Below are positions 43,886 through 55,215 of a stretch of DNA of 64,000 nucleotides, piece by piece. Source of the stretch: Lunularia cruciata (taxonomy: Eukaryota; Streptophyta; Marchantiopsida; Lunulariales; Lunulariaceae); assembly GCA_948567375.1 (NCBI GenBank), contig OX419758.1, forward strand, positions 54,265,473 through 54,329,472, in the 5' to 3' direction. The position numbers and the translations under genes are program-made. Each line of letters begins with the position of its first letter. The stretch's first letter is position 1. Below the pieces are notes generated by a model, which saw only the letters and a list, made by a program, of their open reading frames with translations, was not told the DNA's origin and searched no databases.

Positions 43886-45760
43886 GACGTAATGTCCTCA
43901 TTGTGAAGCTGTTGCTCAAAAGATTTCACTAACACTGGTGTGTTGGTCAAGTTGGCTGCTGGCTCCCTTTTCACCTCTATATAAGGGGTGCTCTTTTCAA
44001 TGTACTAGGTATTCCACACGTGGATGGCAAGTACCCCGAATGTGCTTCTAGAGAATGCGTTCAACTTCATACTCCTCTGTGTTATCAAGCAGGATTAGAT
44101 AAGGCCGACTTTCTTGGATGGAAGATAAGTGGAGTGTCCGGGAAGCATATTGGCATGATAAGGAAGCATGAAACACTAGGTGGATCTTTGTATGTGGTGG
44201 TAGCTGAAGGTAATAGGCCACAGCTCTAATGCGACGCAAGATGGAGAAAGGTCCAATGAAACAAGGTCTGAGCTTATGAGGACCAACTAACTTGAGGTTG
44301 GTGGTTGATAGCCAGACTTGATCTCCCACATTGAACTCCATGTGCTAGCGGTGTGCATATGCATACTACTTCTGCCAATTTTGGGCAATCTGTAACCTAT
44401 GTTGGGCATGCTCCACCCCCTATTGGATTCTAGAAACAAAAGTGTTGACAACATCCACCTTGGTAGCCACTAGATAGACCTTCATTAAGCTTGAAGGTGT
44501 GAAAGGATACTCTCTATACATGAGGATGAAGGGTGTGACTTGTGTGGAGGCATTCACTAAATTGTTGTATGCAAATTCTACCAATGGGAGTAAGGTGTCC
44601 CAACTCTCTTGATTATCCAAAGTAAAGCCCCAAAGCATATCCTCAATAGTGCAATTTGCCCTCTCTATTTGTCCATTGGTCTATGGATGCTATGGACATA
44701 GCCAATTTGGTTTTGAAGAACCCAAAGAGTGTTCTCCAAAACAAACTAGTGAATTGAGTACCTTTATTTATGATGAGCACTTGAGACAAGCCATGATCAG
44801 AAAAGACTACATCTAAGTACAATTGAGCTAGTTGTGGGGCAGTCACATCCTTGGTGGTAGGACATACATGAATTTTTTGCTGAGTCAATTGACAAAGACT
44901 ATTATGGAATCAAACCCAGAGGTGGTCTTGGGCAATTCACAAACCAGATCCATGCTTACCTATTCTCAACATTGTGTGGGAGTGGGAAGAGGTGAGAAGA
45001 GTCCTGTGGGAGTATGATTAGAAGCCTTATTTTGTTGACAAGTAGGCAGCTCATAACATATTCCATCACATCTTTGCTCATCTTGGGCCAATAGTAATGG
45101 TGTTTGACTGCATCCAAGTTCTTGTCTATTCAAGCGTGACCTAGAATGGAAAAATCATGACATTCTGCTAGGATGGTGGTTCTTAGATCCATATCATCTA
45201 GGATCCACAACCTACCATCATGAAAGGTGAGTCCTTGGGTGCTGGTGATGCCTTTGTATGCTTGACCACCTACAATCTATGGATCAGCTTTTGTAGTAGC
45301 AAGAATCATGGGCCAAAATTCAAGGTTCATCTTGATTTCCACCACCAAATTTTTTGCCATTGGCATTTGGGTGAATGCATTTGCAAGTTGCTTCACCCAA
45401 AGGTGGTCTTGGGCAATTCACAAACCAGATCCATGCTTACATGTTCTCAACATTGTGTGGGAGTGGGAAGAGGTTAGAGGAGTCCGGTGGGATTGTGATT
45501 AGAAGCCTTATTTTGTTGACAAGTAGGCAGCTCCAAACATATTCCATCACATCTTTGCTCATCTTGGGCCAATAGTAATGGTGTTTGACTGCATCCAAGG
45601 TCTTGTCTATTCCAGCGTGACCTGGAATGGCAAAATCATGACATTTTGCTAGGATGGTGGTTCTTAGATCCATATCATCTAGGATCCACAACCTACCATC
45701 ATGAAAGGTGATTCCTTGGGTGCTGGTGATGCCTTTGGATGCTTGAGCACCTACAATTTA
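43886..45760 (-). pseudogene. Beta E integrase and chromodomain, broken
   Basis: Minus-strand order: zinc domain (CHDFAIPGHAGIDKTLDAVK at 45640; HHYYWPKMSKDVMEYV), core LAQLYLDVVFSDHGLSQVL, then IINKGTQFTS (44790; Asn where the second catalytic Asp should be), PLVEFAYNNLVNAS (44570), SH3-like end VGDQVWLSTTNLKLVGPH and RPCFIGPFSIL (44300). The chromodomain starts TEEYEVERIL at 44060 and decays after. It contains the 481-bp tandem duplication. Confidence 0.8.
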
Positions 45761-45882
45761 TGGATCAGCTTTTGTAGTAGCAAGAATCATGGGCCAAAAT
45801 TCAAGGTTCATCTTGATTTCCACCACCAAATTATTTGTCATTGGCATTTGGGTGAATGCATTTGCAAGTTGCTTCTTGCCTT
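44921..45882. repeat. 481-bp tandem duplication in E integrase
   Basis: GGTGGTCTTGGGCAATTCAC at 44921 recurs at 45402 and the copies stay colinear to about 45882, with roughly 95% identity by eye. D has one copy of the corresponding region. The zinc domain of integrase is therefore doubled in E. Confidence 0.9.
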
Positions 45883-46543
45883 CCACATATTTGATTGTCA
45901 TGTTGAATCGTTGTCTCCATTTTGCCCACCAAATCTATCAACAAGAAAGATCCTTTTGTGTCTCAAGGTAGACTAGGAGTTTGTGGTCCATCTCTACCAC
46001 AAATGCCTTCTCACCCAAATAGTGCTTCCAATGCTTGGTTGCAAGGACAATAGCCAACTCTTCTTGTTGGGTGATGTGATAGTTGCATTCTACCGGTAGC
46101 AACTTACAAGAAAAATATGCAATTGGGTGCCATCCATCTTGCCATTCTTGTTGTAGGACTGCTCCTATTGCTTCACCTGATGCATTTGTAGCTATCTTGA
46201 TTGGATGTTTTGGGTCATACCATTTCAAGATTAGTGCATGTAGTAATGCGTCTTTCAACTCCTTAAAGGCCAATTCTTGAGTGGCTCCCCATATCCACCT
46301 CTTCTCGTTGCCCAATAGTGCTATTAGGAGTTGTGCAATCTTGGAGAAGTCCTTGGAAAATTGAAAATAAAACCCCATCAATCCCAAGAAACTCTTGAGT
46401 TGAGTCTTATCTTCTAGAGCACTCAATTTTTGAATGACCTCTATTTTATCTATTAACACTTGGATACCTTCCACACTTACTCTATGCCCTAAGTAGTCTA
46501 CTTCAGATTTGCCAAACTCACACTTTGAGATTTTGGCATACAA
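45883..46543 (-). pseudogene. Beta E RT connection and RNase H (201 open codons)
   Basis: Uninterrupted from 46543 to 45938: SEVDYLGHRVSVEGIQVLI, LKSFLGLMGFYFQFSKDF, IATNASGEAIGAVLQQ (first catalytic Asp replaced by Asn), HPIAYFSCKLLPVECNYH, QQEELAIVLATKHWKHYL, VVEMDHKLLVYL. The longest open reading in the window. Confidence 0.85.
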
Positions 46544-47120
46544 TTGATTTTATTGTAGAATCTAGAGGACTTCTTGCAAATGTTGCTTGTGCTCTATCAG
46601 CATCTTACTATAGACTAAGATGTCATCAAGAAAAATGACAATAGATTTATCCAAGTACTGAAAAAATATATCATTATCAAACTCATGAAAGTGGTTGGAG
46701 TATTGGTGAGGCCAAACGGCATCACCAAGTACTTGAAGTGACCATACCTTGTTCAAAAGGCCATTTTGTGTATGTCTTCTTCCGCAGTCCTAAGTTGGTT
46801 GTAATCGCTCCACAAATCAAGTTTGGTAAAGTGCCTTGCCTCACTGAGTTGATCAAACAAGTCATCCATGCAAGGTAATGGATATTTGTTCTTCACCATT
46901 TGTTGATTCAGTCCCCAGTAGTCAATGCACATGCACATTGTTCTGTCCTTCTTCTTCATATACATAAGCCCATATGGTGATACACTAGGTTGGATAAACC
47001 CCTTCTACAAGATATCTTTGATTTGAGCCTTATACTCTTCTAACTCCTAAGGTGATAGTCAATATGTGGCCTTACAAGGAGGTGTCTTCCCAAGATGTAT
47101 CTCAATTTTATGATCTACTC
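46544..47120 (-). pseudogene. Beta E reverse transcriptase core, broken
   Basis: Open pieces: 46965-46753 with CIDYWGLNQQMVKNKYPLP, DDLFDQL, FTKLDLWSDYNQL; and 46756-46562 with [15 protein letters not shown] (polymerase box intact). Frameshift near 46755 through the MPFG region. Confidence 0.85.
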
Positions 47121-47428
47121 TCCTTTTTGGTGGTAAACCTATAGGTAATTCATCTCAAAAGACATCTTGGAACTCAATGACCACATTTTTCAATTTCTCA
47201 AGAATTTGTCCATTGTGTTGGGCACTCTTATTAAAACCATGCAACATCTATCTATCTTACCAATAGATGTAGTCTTTATGATATAAAAAGGCAACTCTTG
47301 CCTTTGTGATCTTTCTTTGATCCAAAGATCTTCCATTGACTAGTTTTCACTTCTTTCTTTCTCCAATCCACCGTGGGGTTGTAGTGCTCCATCCACGGCA
47401 TACCTAAGATTGCATGATAACGAGCTAG
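47121..47428 (-). pseudogene. Beta E protease C-terminus and PR-RT linker
   Basis: The minus strand reads LARYHAILGMPWMEHYNP, VDWRKKEVKTSQWKIFG up to the edge of solo LTR C. The upstream part of the protease is at 51139-51300. Confidence 0.8.
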
Positions 47429-48016
47429 TTGTATGTGGTAATCACATTTTTGATTTTTTTGGTTTTGAGGAGTTTTGTACAAAGAAAGGCACAGTTGACA
47501 AAGAATTGAATCCATATTGAGAATAGAAGAGGAAGAACTCAAGTTTTTGGTAAAGCCAAAGAAATGTTAGTTCGGGTTAAAAACCTATAAGGGGCAGATA
47601 CAAAGAAGTCAGATCCAAAGCCAAAGTAAAGATGACTTTGCCTTGGGGGTGATCAACCCAATGCAAAGAAAGTGCAACAACTTTTCTTTGGACCGCAAAC
47701 CAAGAACTGTTATGGAATGCCAAGACTAGAGCACGCCTTGACAATGACAGGAGGATCTCATGCAGATGGTGTGATTTATCAATTGGAGTACAACTGATAA
47801 ACGACCAAGGATTGCATTCGTATAAAAGTGAGGTTTCCTCAAGCAATGAAAGAAACCCTAAAGAAATATCATGTGCCCTTAAGAAGTCAAGAAGAGGAAT
47901 CCCATGAGTCGTAACTAGTTGTGAGAGAAATCCTTGGGTTGTCTACAGGAGTGAGAGTTTCACAACCAAGGGAGGGGGAATTAACTCAAGAGTGTTCAAA
48001 ACTGAGACAAAGAAAG

Positions 48017-50337
48017 ATGAGAGGATTCAAGAAATGCTCTTCATTGGGAGGGCAAAATCCCACGGTGAAGAGATTAGATATGGTAGTACAGATAGAAGTC
48101 TTGACGAGGCTTTGTATCATGTTCTTGGCATGGAACAAGAACCTAAGTTTTCCAGAATTCATGACCAAAATAGTTGCCAGCAACTATGTATGACCAAAAT
48201 AGTTACCAGCAACTATGCTGATGGCCTAGAAGCCATTGAGAAGTAAGGAAATCCGGCTCAATAGACAGAGTCAGATTGGAGATTGGTTTTGGGGAGAGAA
48301 GCCAGAGAGGAGATGGATGCTTCTCTCTTTAGGAAAGAACATTTGGAGGAAGAAATGCAAGAGGTGAAAGACTCTTTCAGTGTGCCACAAACAAAGAATG
48401 AGTAGAAGGTGGAAAATTATTGCAATCCAATCAAGCGGGCCATCATGGCCAATCTAATGGTGATTTTTAAACCTGAGTGCACCACCTACATTACAAAACA
48501 CCAAGCAATTTTCTTCCATCAAATGCTTGCAGGCAAGCTGATCAATTAGGCAAGGAGCTTCCATAATTGAATGAGGCAGATGGTGTTGAACTAGAGAGAT
48601 CACACGTCGCCCTACTACTTCATACCTTTTGCGGTACACTTTTACCTCAAATTGAAATTGCTGCAAGGAGAAGAGAGAAGCCGGGTGGTGTCACACTTCC
48701 ACCCTGATTTGAGAAGGGAAGTGGATGAGGAGGAGAAACTCTACATGCAATAAATTCATAGCAATGATGAGTAGTACCAAAGGACTGGTCAAGATCAACA
48801 TGCGGAGATATCAATTCCAAAGAGGAGGAAGAGGACCAAACCCAAAGAATGGACTTTGTTGGCATAGACTACAAGGAGGAGAATGGAGGTAGCCCAAAGA
48901 ATGTGTCTACAAACTCCAACAATAGACAAAGAGTTGGAAGGAATGATGGAGTACAAGTTGGTAGAAGAGGAGGATGAGGAAGCACAGTTAACTCTGCAGA
49001 GCAAAGAGTTGGGGAGTGATGGAGAACCCGAAGTACAATAGTTGGAAGAGGAAGAACGGAAGCTGCACAAAGCCTTTGATCTTATTAGAGAAGGAGAGCT
49101 GCCAATTTTGGAGTTGTTTGAGCATGAAGACAATATGCCAATGGAGGAGCCAACTCAAGACTTGGAAGAGGCGGAGGACTTAACAAAGAAGGAGGTGGAT
49201 GTCATTCACTTGGAGGATGATGTATCTTCCAGTGAAGACGTCGGGCTACCAGTATGAAGAGCAAGACTTTGGGTGCAGGTTCCGATGCTTGAAGTTGAAG
49301 GGAAAGAGGAAGAACAAGGAGAAGAATGTGAAGGAGTAAGATATTTGCAGGAAGTGGTATGTACACTATTGGAGCAATTGGAAAGAAGAAAGAGGGAATT
49401 ATATCACATGCAGCCAAGTATAATGACTGTCTTGCAGATGTTCAGGGCAATGGAGGAAGAGAATGTGGAGTTGAAGAAATGCCTAAGCACCGGAGAAGAA
49501 GAATTGGAGGCGTTGTGAGTAGATGTTGTCTTGCAAAAGAAGATCAACGCAAATCTGCAAGAAAATTTCAAGAAGCAAGGGAAGGAGTTAGTGGTGAAGG
49601 TGAAGGAGGTCACTCAAGAAAGACTTCAGGTGGAGAATTTTCAAGCCAAAGTAAAATTGGAACAACAAAGGAGCAAAGAAATCATAAAGATGAAGGAAGA
49701 AGAGCTTGATGCATTCCGATAGAAAGCAGAGGAGAAGATAACAGCATAGCAGCGGGAATTAACTAAGTGCCATCAAGAGAACGGAGGTTGCATGATCTTA
49801 CAAAGACTTTGGAGGCAAAGATTGGGCAATATGCAAAGGAATTAGAAGATCAAACTGCTGAGTACGAAGTAGAATTGCAAGTGGAGCACGCTACAATTCA
49901 GGTGGAGCACAAAAAGTGGAGGAAGTTTGACTCCATGGAAGATGTCATTGTGGGAATGAAGGTGATGCTTAACATTGAGGCCAAAGTACATTTGGAGGAA
50001 ATGCAACTACATAAATTGAAGCTCGTGATGCAAGAGATGAGGAAGCAACAAGCAAAGGAGGCAGAAATAAATAGGATTTTGATTAGACTTAGAGAGAGAG
50101 TAGATCGGAAAAATTAATGAAGTAGGAGATAGCATAAGTCTTAGGTTAGATCTGGTAAAGGCAGATTTAGATGTACTTCAGAAGGAGTTAGTCAGTAGAT
50201 AGGAAGAATCCAAAGTCATCACTTGCATCGGATCGGATTGTAGGGAAGCACAAGACCTAATGAAAGTTACTTTGGGTTTAGAAGATGAAGTAGAAGTAGA
50301 CATCGGATTGGATTCATATGAATCTGATCCAATGTGA
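48017..50337 (+). pseudogene. U3-encoded protein of alpha LTR C, broken
   Basis: About 775 codons. Start ATG 48017 (MRGF, aligning with VRGF of A). Globular part: LTRLCIMFLAWNKNLSFP, ESDWRLVLGRE (48270), FKPECTTYI and FFHQMLAG (48470-48530), HFYLKLKLL (48640). Acidic part at 48950-49260 (open 71 codons). Coiled coil at 49270-50100 (LEQLERRKREL; KVKLEQQRSKEIIKMKEEEL; LIRLRERVDRK). Tail VDIGLDSYESDPM, stop 50335. It keeps open stretches of 71-116 codons. Confidence 0.72.
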
Positions 50338-50461
50338 GATAGGAATCAACCGATATGAAGAAGTGAATTGTAATTTCAGATCTGGAGATTTAGAAGTGAA
50401 GGTTTGCAATAGTAAAGCAATTCAAATTTGGAGATTTGTAGAGGTAGGAAAGAGTTTTGCT

Positions 50462-50471
50462 TACTTAAAGG
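50462..50471 (+). promoter_or_regulatory. Probable TATA box of alpha LTR C (decayed)
   Basis: TACTTAAAGG sits at the place of TATTTAAGG in A. Distances to both LTR ends equal those in A within a few bases. Confidence 0.5.
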
Positions 50472-51138
50472 AGGCATGCGTAGGAAATCTTGTTTAGTAT
50501 TTATTTTCCTAAGAATAGATAAAGCTGCTGATTTTAGTACTTGTTGCTTGAACTTGATTCCGAGTATCAACTCTGTGTGTGTATTTGTGAGTGTTAAGAG
50601 AATTTCAAAATGCAAGTCAGTGTGTTTGTTGGATGTTGGATTATGTAGCCTTGATCTTCATTTTGTGTGTTTGATCTTGAGTGAAGTGCAATTGGAGCAA
50701 TGCCTTGATAGATCAAAGAGGAATTGTAGTGTTGGTAGTATTTTATATTTGTGAGTGCAGCATTGAGTTGATATGAAGCAATTTTGATTGAGGAAGTTGT
50801 GCCTTCAATGGAGAGGTGGAACACAATTCTAAGGCAAAGTTGTTTTGCAATCAAGTGCCATTTTTGAGAGAGATTGAATCATCACAATCAAGATTGTTTG
50901 GAAAGATTTGATGGAGTTCTAATTAAGTATGACAATTTTATGTGACGAGATTGTGATTCAGTGCTTGTTACTCTCTTCTGGGTGTGGGTTCTACCTGAGA
51001 GACTAAAGACACAACCAAGAAGAACTAATCTGGTTACTTTGCTTCATATTTGACCAATTTTGAATCGTATCTCTATGGGAATGAACTTTACTTACTTGAT
51101 TATTGCAAAAGTGATATTTGTCGGGTTGTCACATTGTA

Positions 51139-51300
51139 TCATTTGCCACTTGATTGCTTCTCTATACCCTCATACAAAGAGTATTACCTTTCTAGGTAAC
51201 GACTCAATCCTCTCTATCTGACCATGAGGTAACTCTACTTCATCCTTCTCATCCTTCTCTAGTTTCATCCCAACCTTATTGCAATAGAGCGAGACAAGAA
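51139..51300 (-). pseudogene. Beta E protease, upstream part
   Basis: The minus strand runs from the middle of the protease (EVELPHGQIERIESLP, then IKWQMIQ) to the TTGTA target at 51138. It corresponds to D 39140-39250. Confidence 0.7.
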
Positions 51301-52565
51301 ATTCTCTATTGCCCCAGGGTCTATCAACACTCTCAATGGATTGCCTTCTAACACTCCATTTACAACAATTAATTGTGAATTTACCTTCTTCCTTCTTTGC
51401 ACACTCATCCTCTTCCTACTCTCCACTTTTACACTTCTTTATCAAGTCAATAAGGCAGCGAGGTACACTTACTGGCAATCTTTGTTTTCTGATGTGGTTT
51501 CCATATCTTCCTCTTCAATTTGTCTCTCCATGTGGTTTAGGGGTTGCTTGTATTGAGGTTGATGGCCTCTAAGGTGACAAGCATGAAAATTGATGGCTAT
51601 GTGCCTAATTTTGCTACAATTGTAACATCATCGTTGTTCTACTCGAGCCCCTTCTCCCCTTGGGACTCCTTCTCTCCTTTCTTTGACCCATCCCCATTCT
51701 CCTTGGAGAGGTCTTGCTCCTCTATCTTGGAACCAAATGTTGCCTAATTCCATAGGTGCTGGTCCACCAAAATGGTGTGTTTGGGCCTACTAGTTTTACA
51801 TTGGTGTTATTGCTTCACCTCCTCCAAGCACCCTTACTATTCTTTGGGTGCAGACAATGGCTTCAAAAAACAATATAAGGATTTTGCACCGTTACCTCTT
51901 GGAAAATCTGCTCTTGTAATCCTCTATTGAAATTGTCAAGAGCTTTGGCTGGACTCATATTGGTTATCCCAACCTATAGATCCAAAAATACCTCCATGTA
52001 CTCTTGTATGCTATTCTTTTGCTTGAACCCCCATAGTCTAGTTTGGGCCATTTGCATAGAATCCATAAATTGGAAATTCTTGAGTAGCTCCTTTTGCATG
52101 GCTTTCCAAGTGACCTCTCTTCCTTCTCCATAGCAATGATCGTTCCCAAGAGTTATACCATGTGAGGGCCTTATCGGTCAAGTACCCATACGCAAACACA
52201 CCTGCAAAATGATCAATGATCTTTGTTGTGAACAATCAAAGGTATCAATTCATTCTTGAAATCCAATTTTCCACTACTCCCATGGAACGTTGTCCCTTGT
52301 TAGGCTTGATGTTGCATATCTTCTTCATTTGTAGTAACAACATGGCTGGGTTGTTGATTAGAATCTGTGTCATCAGCATGCATAACTCTCCAATTACTTT
52401 GATTGCATGGGCTAGTTGTTGAGACGATTCCCCTTCTTGCATTACTTGATCCTTCTTGATAGCACATACTTGATTTTTCAATTCCTCCATGGTCATCTTG
52501 ATTTGTTGAAACTCGTTCAACATCCCTTGCATTCCTTACATCAACTCTTGCAATTGCGGATCCAT
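51301..52565 (-). pseudogene. gag: Beta E gag and knuckle, broken
   Basis: Starts at ATG 52565 (MDPQLQELM, stop, GMQGMLNEFQQIKM), overlapping with D gag throughout: VVENWISRMN, AGVFAYGYLTDKALTWYNSW, KNFQFMDSMQM-like. The decayed knuckle near 51625 reads CYNCSK-like on the minus strand. It also covers the protease start (51301-51420). Confidence 0.75.
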
Positions 52566-53153
52566 GATTCCTACACATGATTAATGTTCATTTGCTACTT
52601 CTTACTTCAATAGAGTGTTAGAATAATCACTTGGGAGAGTGCATGAACTATGGCGACTACCATTAGGACATAAGAGGCCATCACTTGTTGATAATATTCC
52701 TCACCAAAATTGTGGATTACAAACTCCTTGAACATCACTTTTGGTCTAACTACATAATGGGTTTCTACTTGCGTGTTGAAAGGGTGCGAATTTGGTACAA
52801 TCAGATCCATAACATCATAATAGAATGTAGATTGTCAAATCTCACTCTATGTTGTATACCACTACAGGTAGAATCACCAAGTTTGGTGAATTCATCACTC
52901 TGTCCATGCTCCAAAGTGATAAACTAGCAATATTGTCATTTGTTCCTACTAGATGTACATAATCTTGATGTGGAATGGATTCAAGAATGGGATTCTAGGT
53001 GCAAGAAATTATACTCCTAGTGCATCCATCCCATCCGCTCCCTAAAGCCCTTCCCAAGTCTAGTAATTGCATTGTGTTCTCCACCTCAAATTACCTAGCT
53101 TTAATAGCTCATGCTCTTCCAAGAGGGGTGATCTACTCTCTTGAATTAAAGCA

Positions 53154-53168
53154 CTTGCTCTGATACCA
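53154..53168 (-). other. PBS of E (initiator tRNA-Met)
   Basis: The minus strand reads TGGTATCAGAGCAAG, one base after the LTR. This is the cleanest iMet-type site in the window. Confidence 0.9.
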
Positions 53169-53169
53169 T

Positions 53170-53933
53170 TGTAATACTCCGAGGACAAGAGACTTCTCAA
53201 GAGAGATACAAGAGAGAAAACATAAATTTCACACTCAATTCTTCTATGCTCCAAAGGAGCACCTTCTCTTTGTTATGTAGCCAAGGAGGATCTCCTCCAA
53301 GGAAGCTCCACCATAGGATTAGGTACATGGATAGGTGATCTGTCAGCAAGCTCCACCCTTAGATTACTTGCTTGGATGGGTGACATGTTGGTTCTAGTCC
53401 CATCTGGTTGGTCAAAAAGGCTTTGATGGGAGGGAATCTTTGAGGGAATTTTCTTATAGGAACCTCAAAATCACATGGGTTAGGTACTGTTAGAAAGCTC
53501 TCAGGGAGAAAAACTAGGGGGGAGGAAAGGCTGGCCTTATAACCTTTTCTCCAATGGGGGAGGAATCTAAATAGTTTTGAGGCCTAATTCATCCATTTAG
53601 GCCTCCAAAATTACCTCTAAAGTTTTCAAGCCTATTTTGGCTTCTACCCTATTAGTAGAAGTGCTCTTTTGGTGATACCTCTATCTGATCTATGTTTTTA
53701 ATCATGTGTAACATCCTTCCAAATCTCACCACCTCAAGTTTCATCTCTAGATCATATGCCTAGCTATTGATTCTAAAGTTTCCAAGCGTGTTTTGGTTTT
53801 TGGCCAATTAGTAGAAGTACTCTTTTGGTGATACCTCTAGCTTATCTTATTAGTCCCTCATGTATAATATCTTTATGGATATTACCAAACCAAATTTTAT
53901 CTCTAGGTCATCTATCTAGCTATTGGTATTCCA
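53170..53933 (-). repeat. 5' LTR of E
   Basis: Sense TGGAATACCAATAGC...GGAGTATTACA, 764 bp, with two U3 units where the 3' LTR has three. The two LTRs of one element should start identical, so a unit was gained or lost after insertion. Confidence 0.88.
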
Positions 53934-55201
53934 CATTGCAGGTCATGTTGGAGTGGACAAGACCTTGGATGCAGTCAAGCACCATTACTATTGGCACAAG
54001 ATGAGCAACAATGTGATGGAATACATTGAGAGCTATCTACTATATAAAAAGAACAAAGTTTATAATCAAGCTCCTACAAGACTCCTTCAACCCCTTTCTA
54101 CTCCTACACAACATTGGGAAGTAGGTGAGTATGGATCTAGTCTTTGAATTACCCAAAGACCACCTTAGGGTTTGACTCCATTGTAGTCTTTGTTGACCAA
54201 TTGAGCAAAATGATTCTTGTACAGTCTACCACCAAGGACGTGATTGATCCACAACTAGCTCAATTGTACTTAATGTAGTCTTCTCTCACCATGGTCTATC
54301 TCAAGTGCTCATCACCGATAGAGGCACTCAATTCATTAGTTTGTTTTGGCAAGCAGTCTTTGGTTTCTCAAAACCAAGTTGACCATGTCCACAACTTACC
54401 ATCCATAGACCAATGGACAAACAAAGCTAGCAAATCACACTATTGAAGACATGTTGCAAGGCTTCACCGCAGATGAGCAAGAGAGGTGGGACACATTACT
54501 TCCATTGGTGGGATTTTCTCACAATAATTTAGTGAATACATGCACACGAGTCACTCCATTCTTCCTCATGTATGGAAAGCATCCCTTCACACCTTTGAGC
54601 TTGATGAAGATCCATTTGGTGGCTACCAAGGTTGACATAGTCAACAACTTTGTTTTTAGACTCCAACAAGGTGTGGAGATTGCCAAGCAGAGGTTGCAGA
54701 TTGCCCAAAATTGACAAAAGCAATATTTCAATGCACATCATAGGCACATGTAATTCAATGTTGGAGATCAAGTGTGGCTGTCAACAACCAAACTCACATG
54801 TGTTGGCTCTCATAAGCTTAGACCTCATTTTATTGGGCCTTTTTCCATTCTTCATTGAGTTGGCACTATGACCTATCATTCAAGCTTCCACCACACATGA
54901 AGATCCATCCAATGTTCCATGTTTCTTTACTATGCATATGCCCGCCGATTGAGCCACTACCATTCCATACAAGACATTCAACCTTGTTAGACACTCATTG
55001 ATGGTACAGAGGAATATGAAGTGGAATATATTCTCCAAAAATGCATCCGTGGTACCCACCACTTGGGGGTGGACTATCTTGTATAGTGGAAAGGTTACCC
55101 ACTCTATGAGGTGACCTAGGAGCTAATTACCAACTTGATACATGCACCGGTGTTGGTGCAATCTTTTGAGCAACAACTTCATAACAAGGATGTTGCATCT
55201 C
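53934..55201 (+). pseudogene. Beta D integrase and chromodomain, broken
   Basis: This resumes D after E: AGHVGVDKTLDAVKHHYYWH (zinc domain), LAQLYL-like core near 54255 with TDRGTQF at 54310 (second Asp kept), LPLVGFSHNNLVNTCT (54495), SLMKIHLVATKVDIVNNF. The chromodomain at 55005-55125 reads TEEYEVEYILQKC, then HHLGVDYLV-stop-WKGYP. Stops at 54147, 54712 and 55084. Confidence 0.82.
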
Positions 55202-55215
55202 AAAAGAGGAGGATT
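55202..55215 (+). other. Polypurine tract of D
   Basis: AAAAGAGGAGGATT immediately before LTR start TGTGATACC. Confidence 0.8.

Larger units (their letters stand above)
47434..51133 (+). mobile_element. Alpha solo LTR C inserted in E protease
   Basis: TGTGGTAATCACATTTT...CGGGTTGTCACA, 3700 bp, flanked by perfect TTGTA at 47429-47433 and 51134-51138. Deleting it restores a stretch that matches D across the junction (CGAGCTA-TTGTA-TCATTTGC on the plus strand). It is therefore exactly one alpha LTR and nothing else, which proves the LTR length and content. U3 is 3.03 kb, R/U5 0.67 kb. Confidence 0.93.
42960..53933 (-). mobile_element. Beta chromovirus E, antisense inside D
   Basis: 5' LTR 53170-53933, PBS, gag, PR (split by alpha solo LTR C), RT, RNase H, INT, chromodomain, PPT, 3' LTR 42960-43868, all on the minus strand. 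Flanked by perfect CATTG at 42955-42959 and 53934-53938. Removing E joins D's integrase reading. Same family as D, opposite orientation. Confidence 0.92.

Noticed and set aside
53154..53168. tRNA-like sequence (CTTGCTCTGATACCA)
   Set aside because: Only the PBS complement of a tRNA end; no cloverleaf around it. The same holds for 400-417, 34175-34192, 36543 and 56122.
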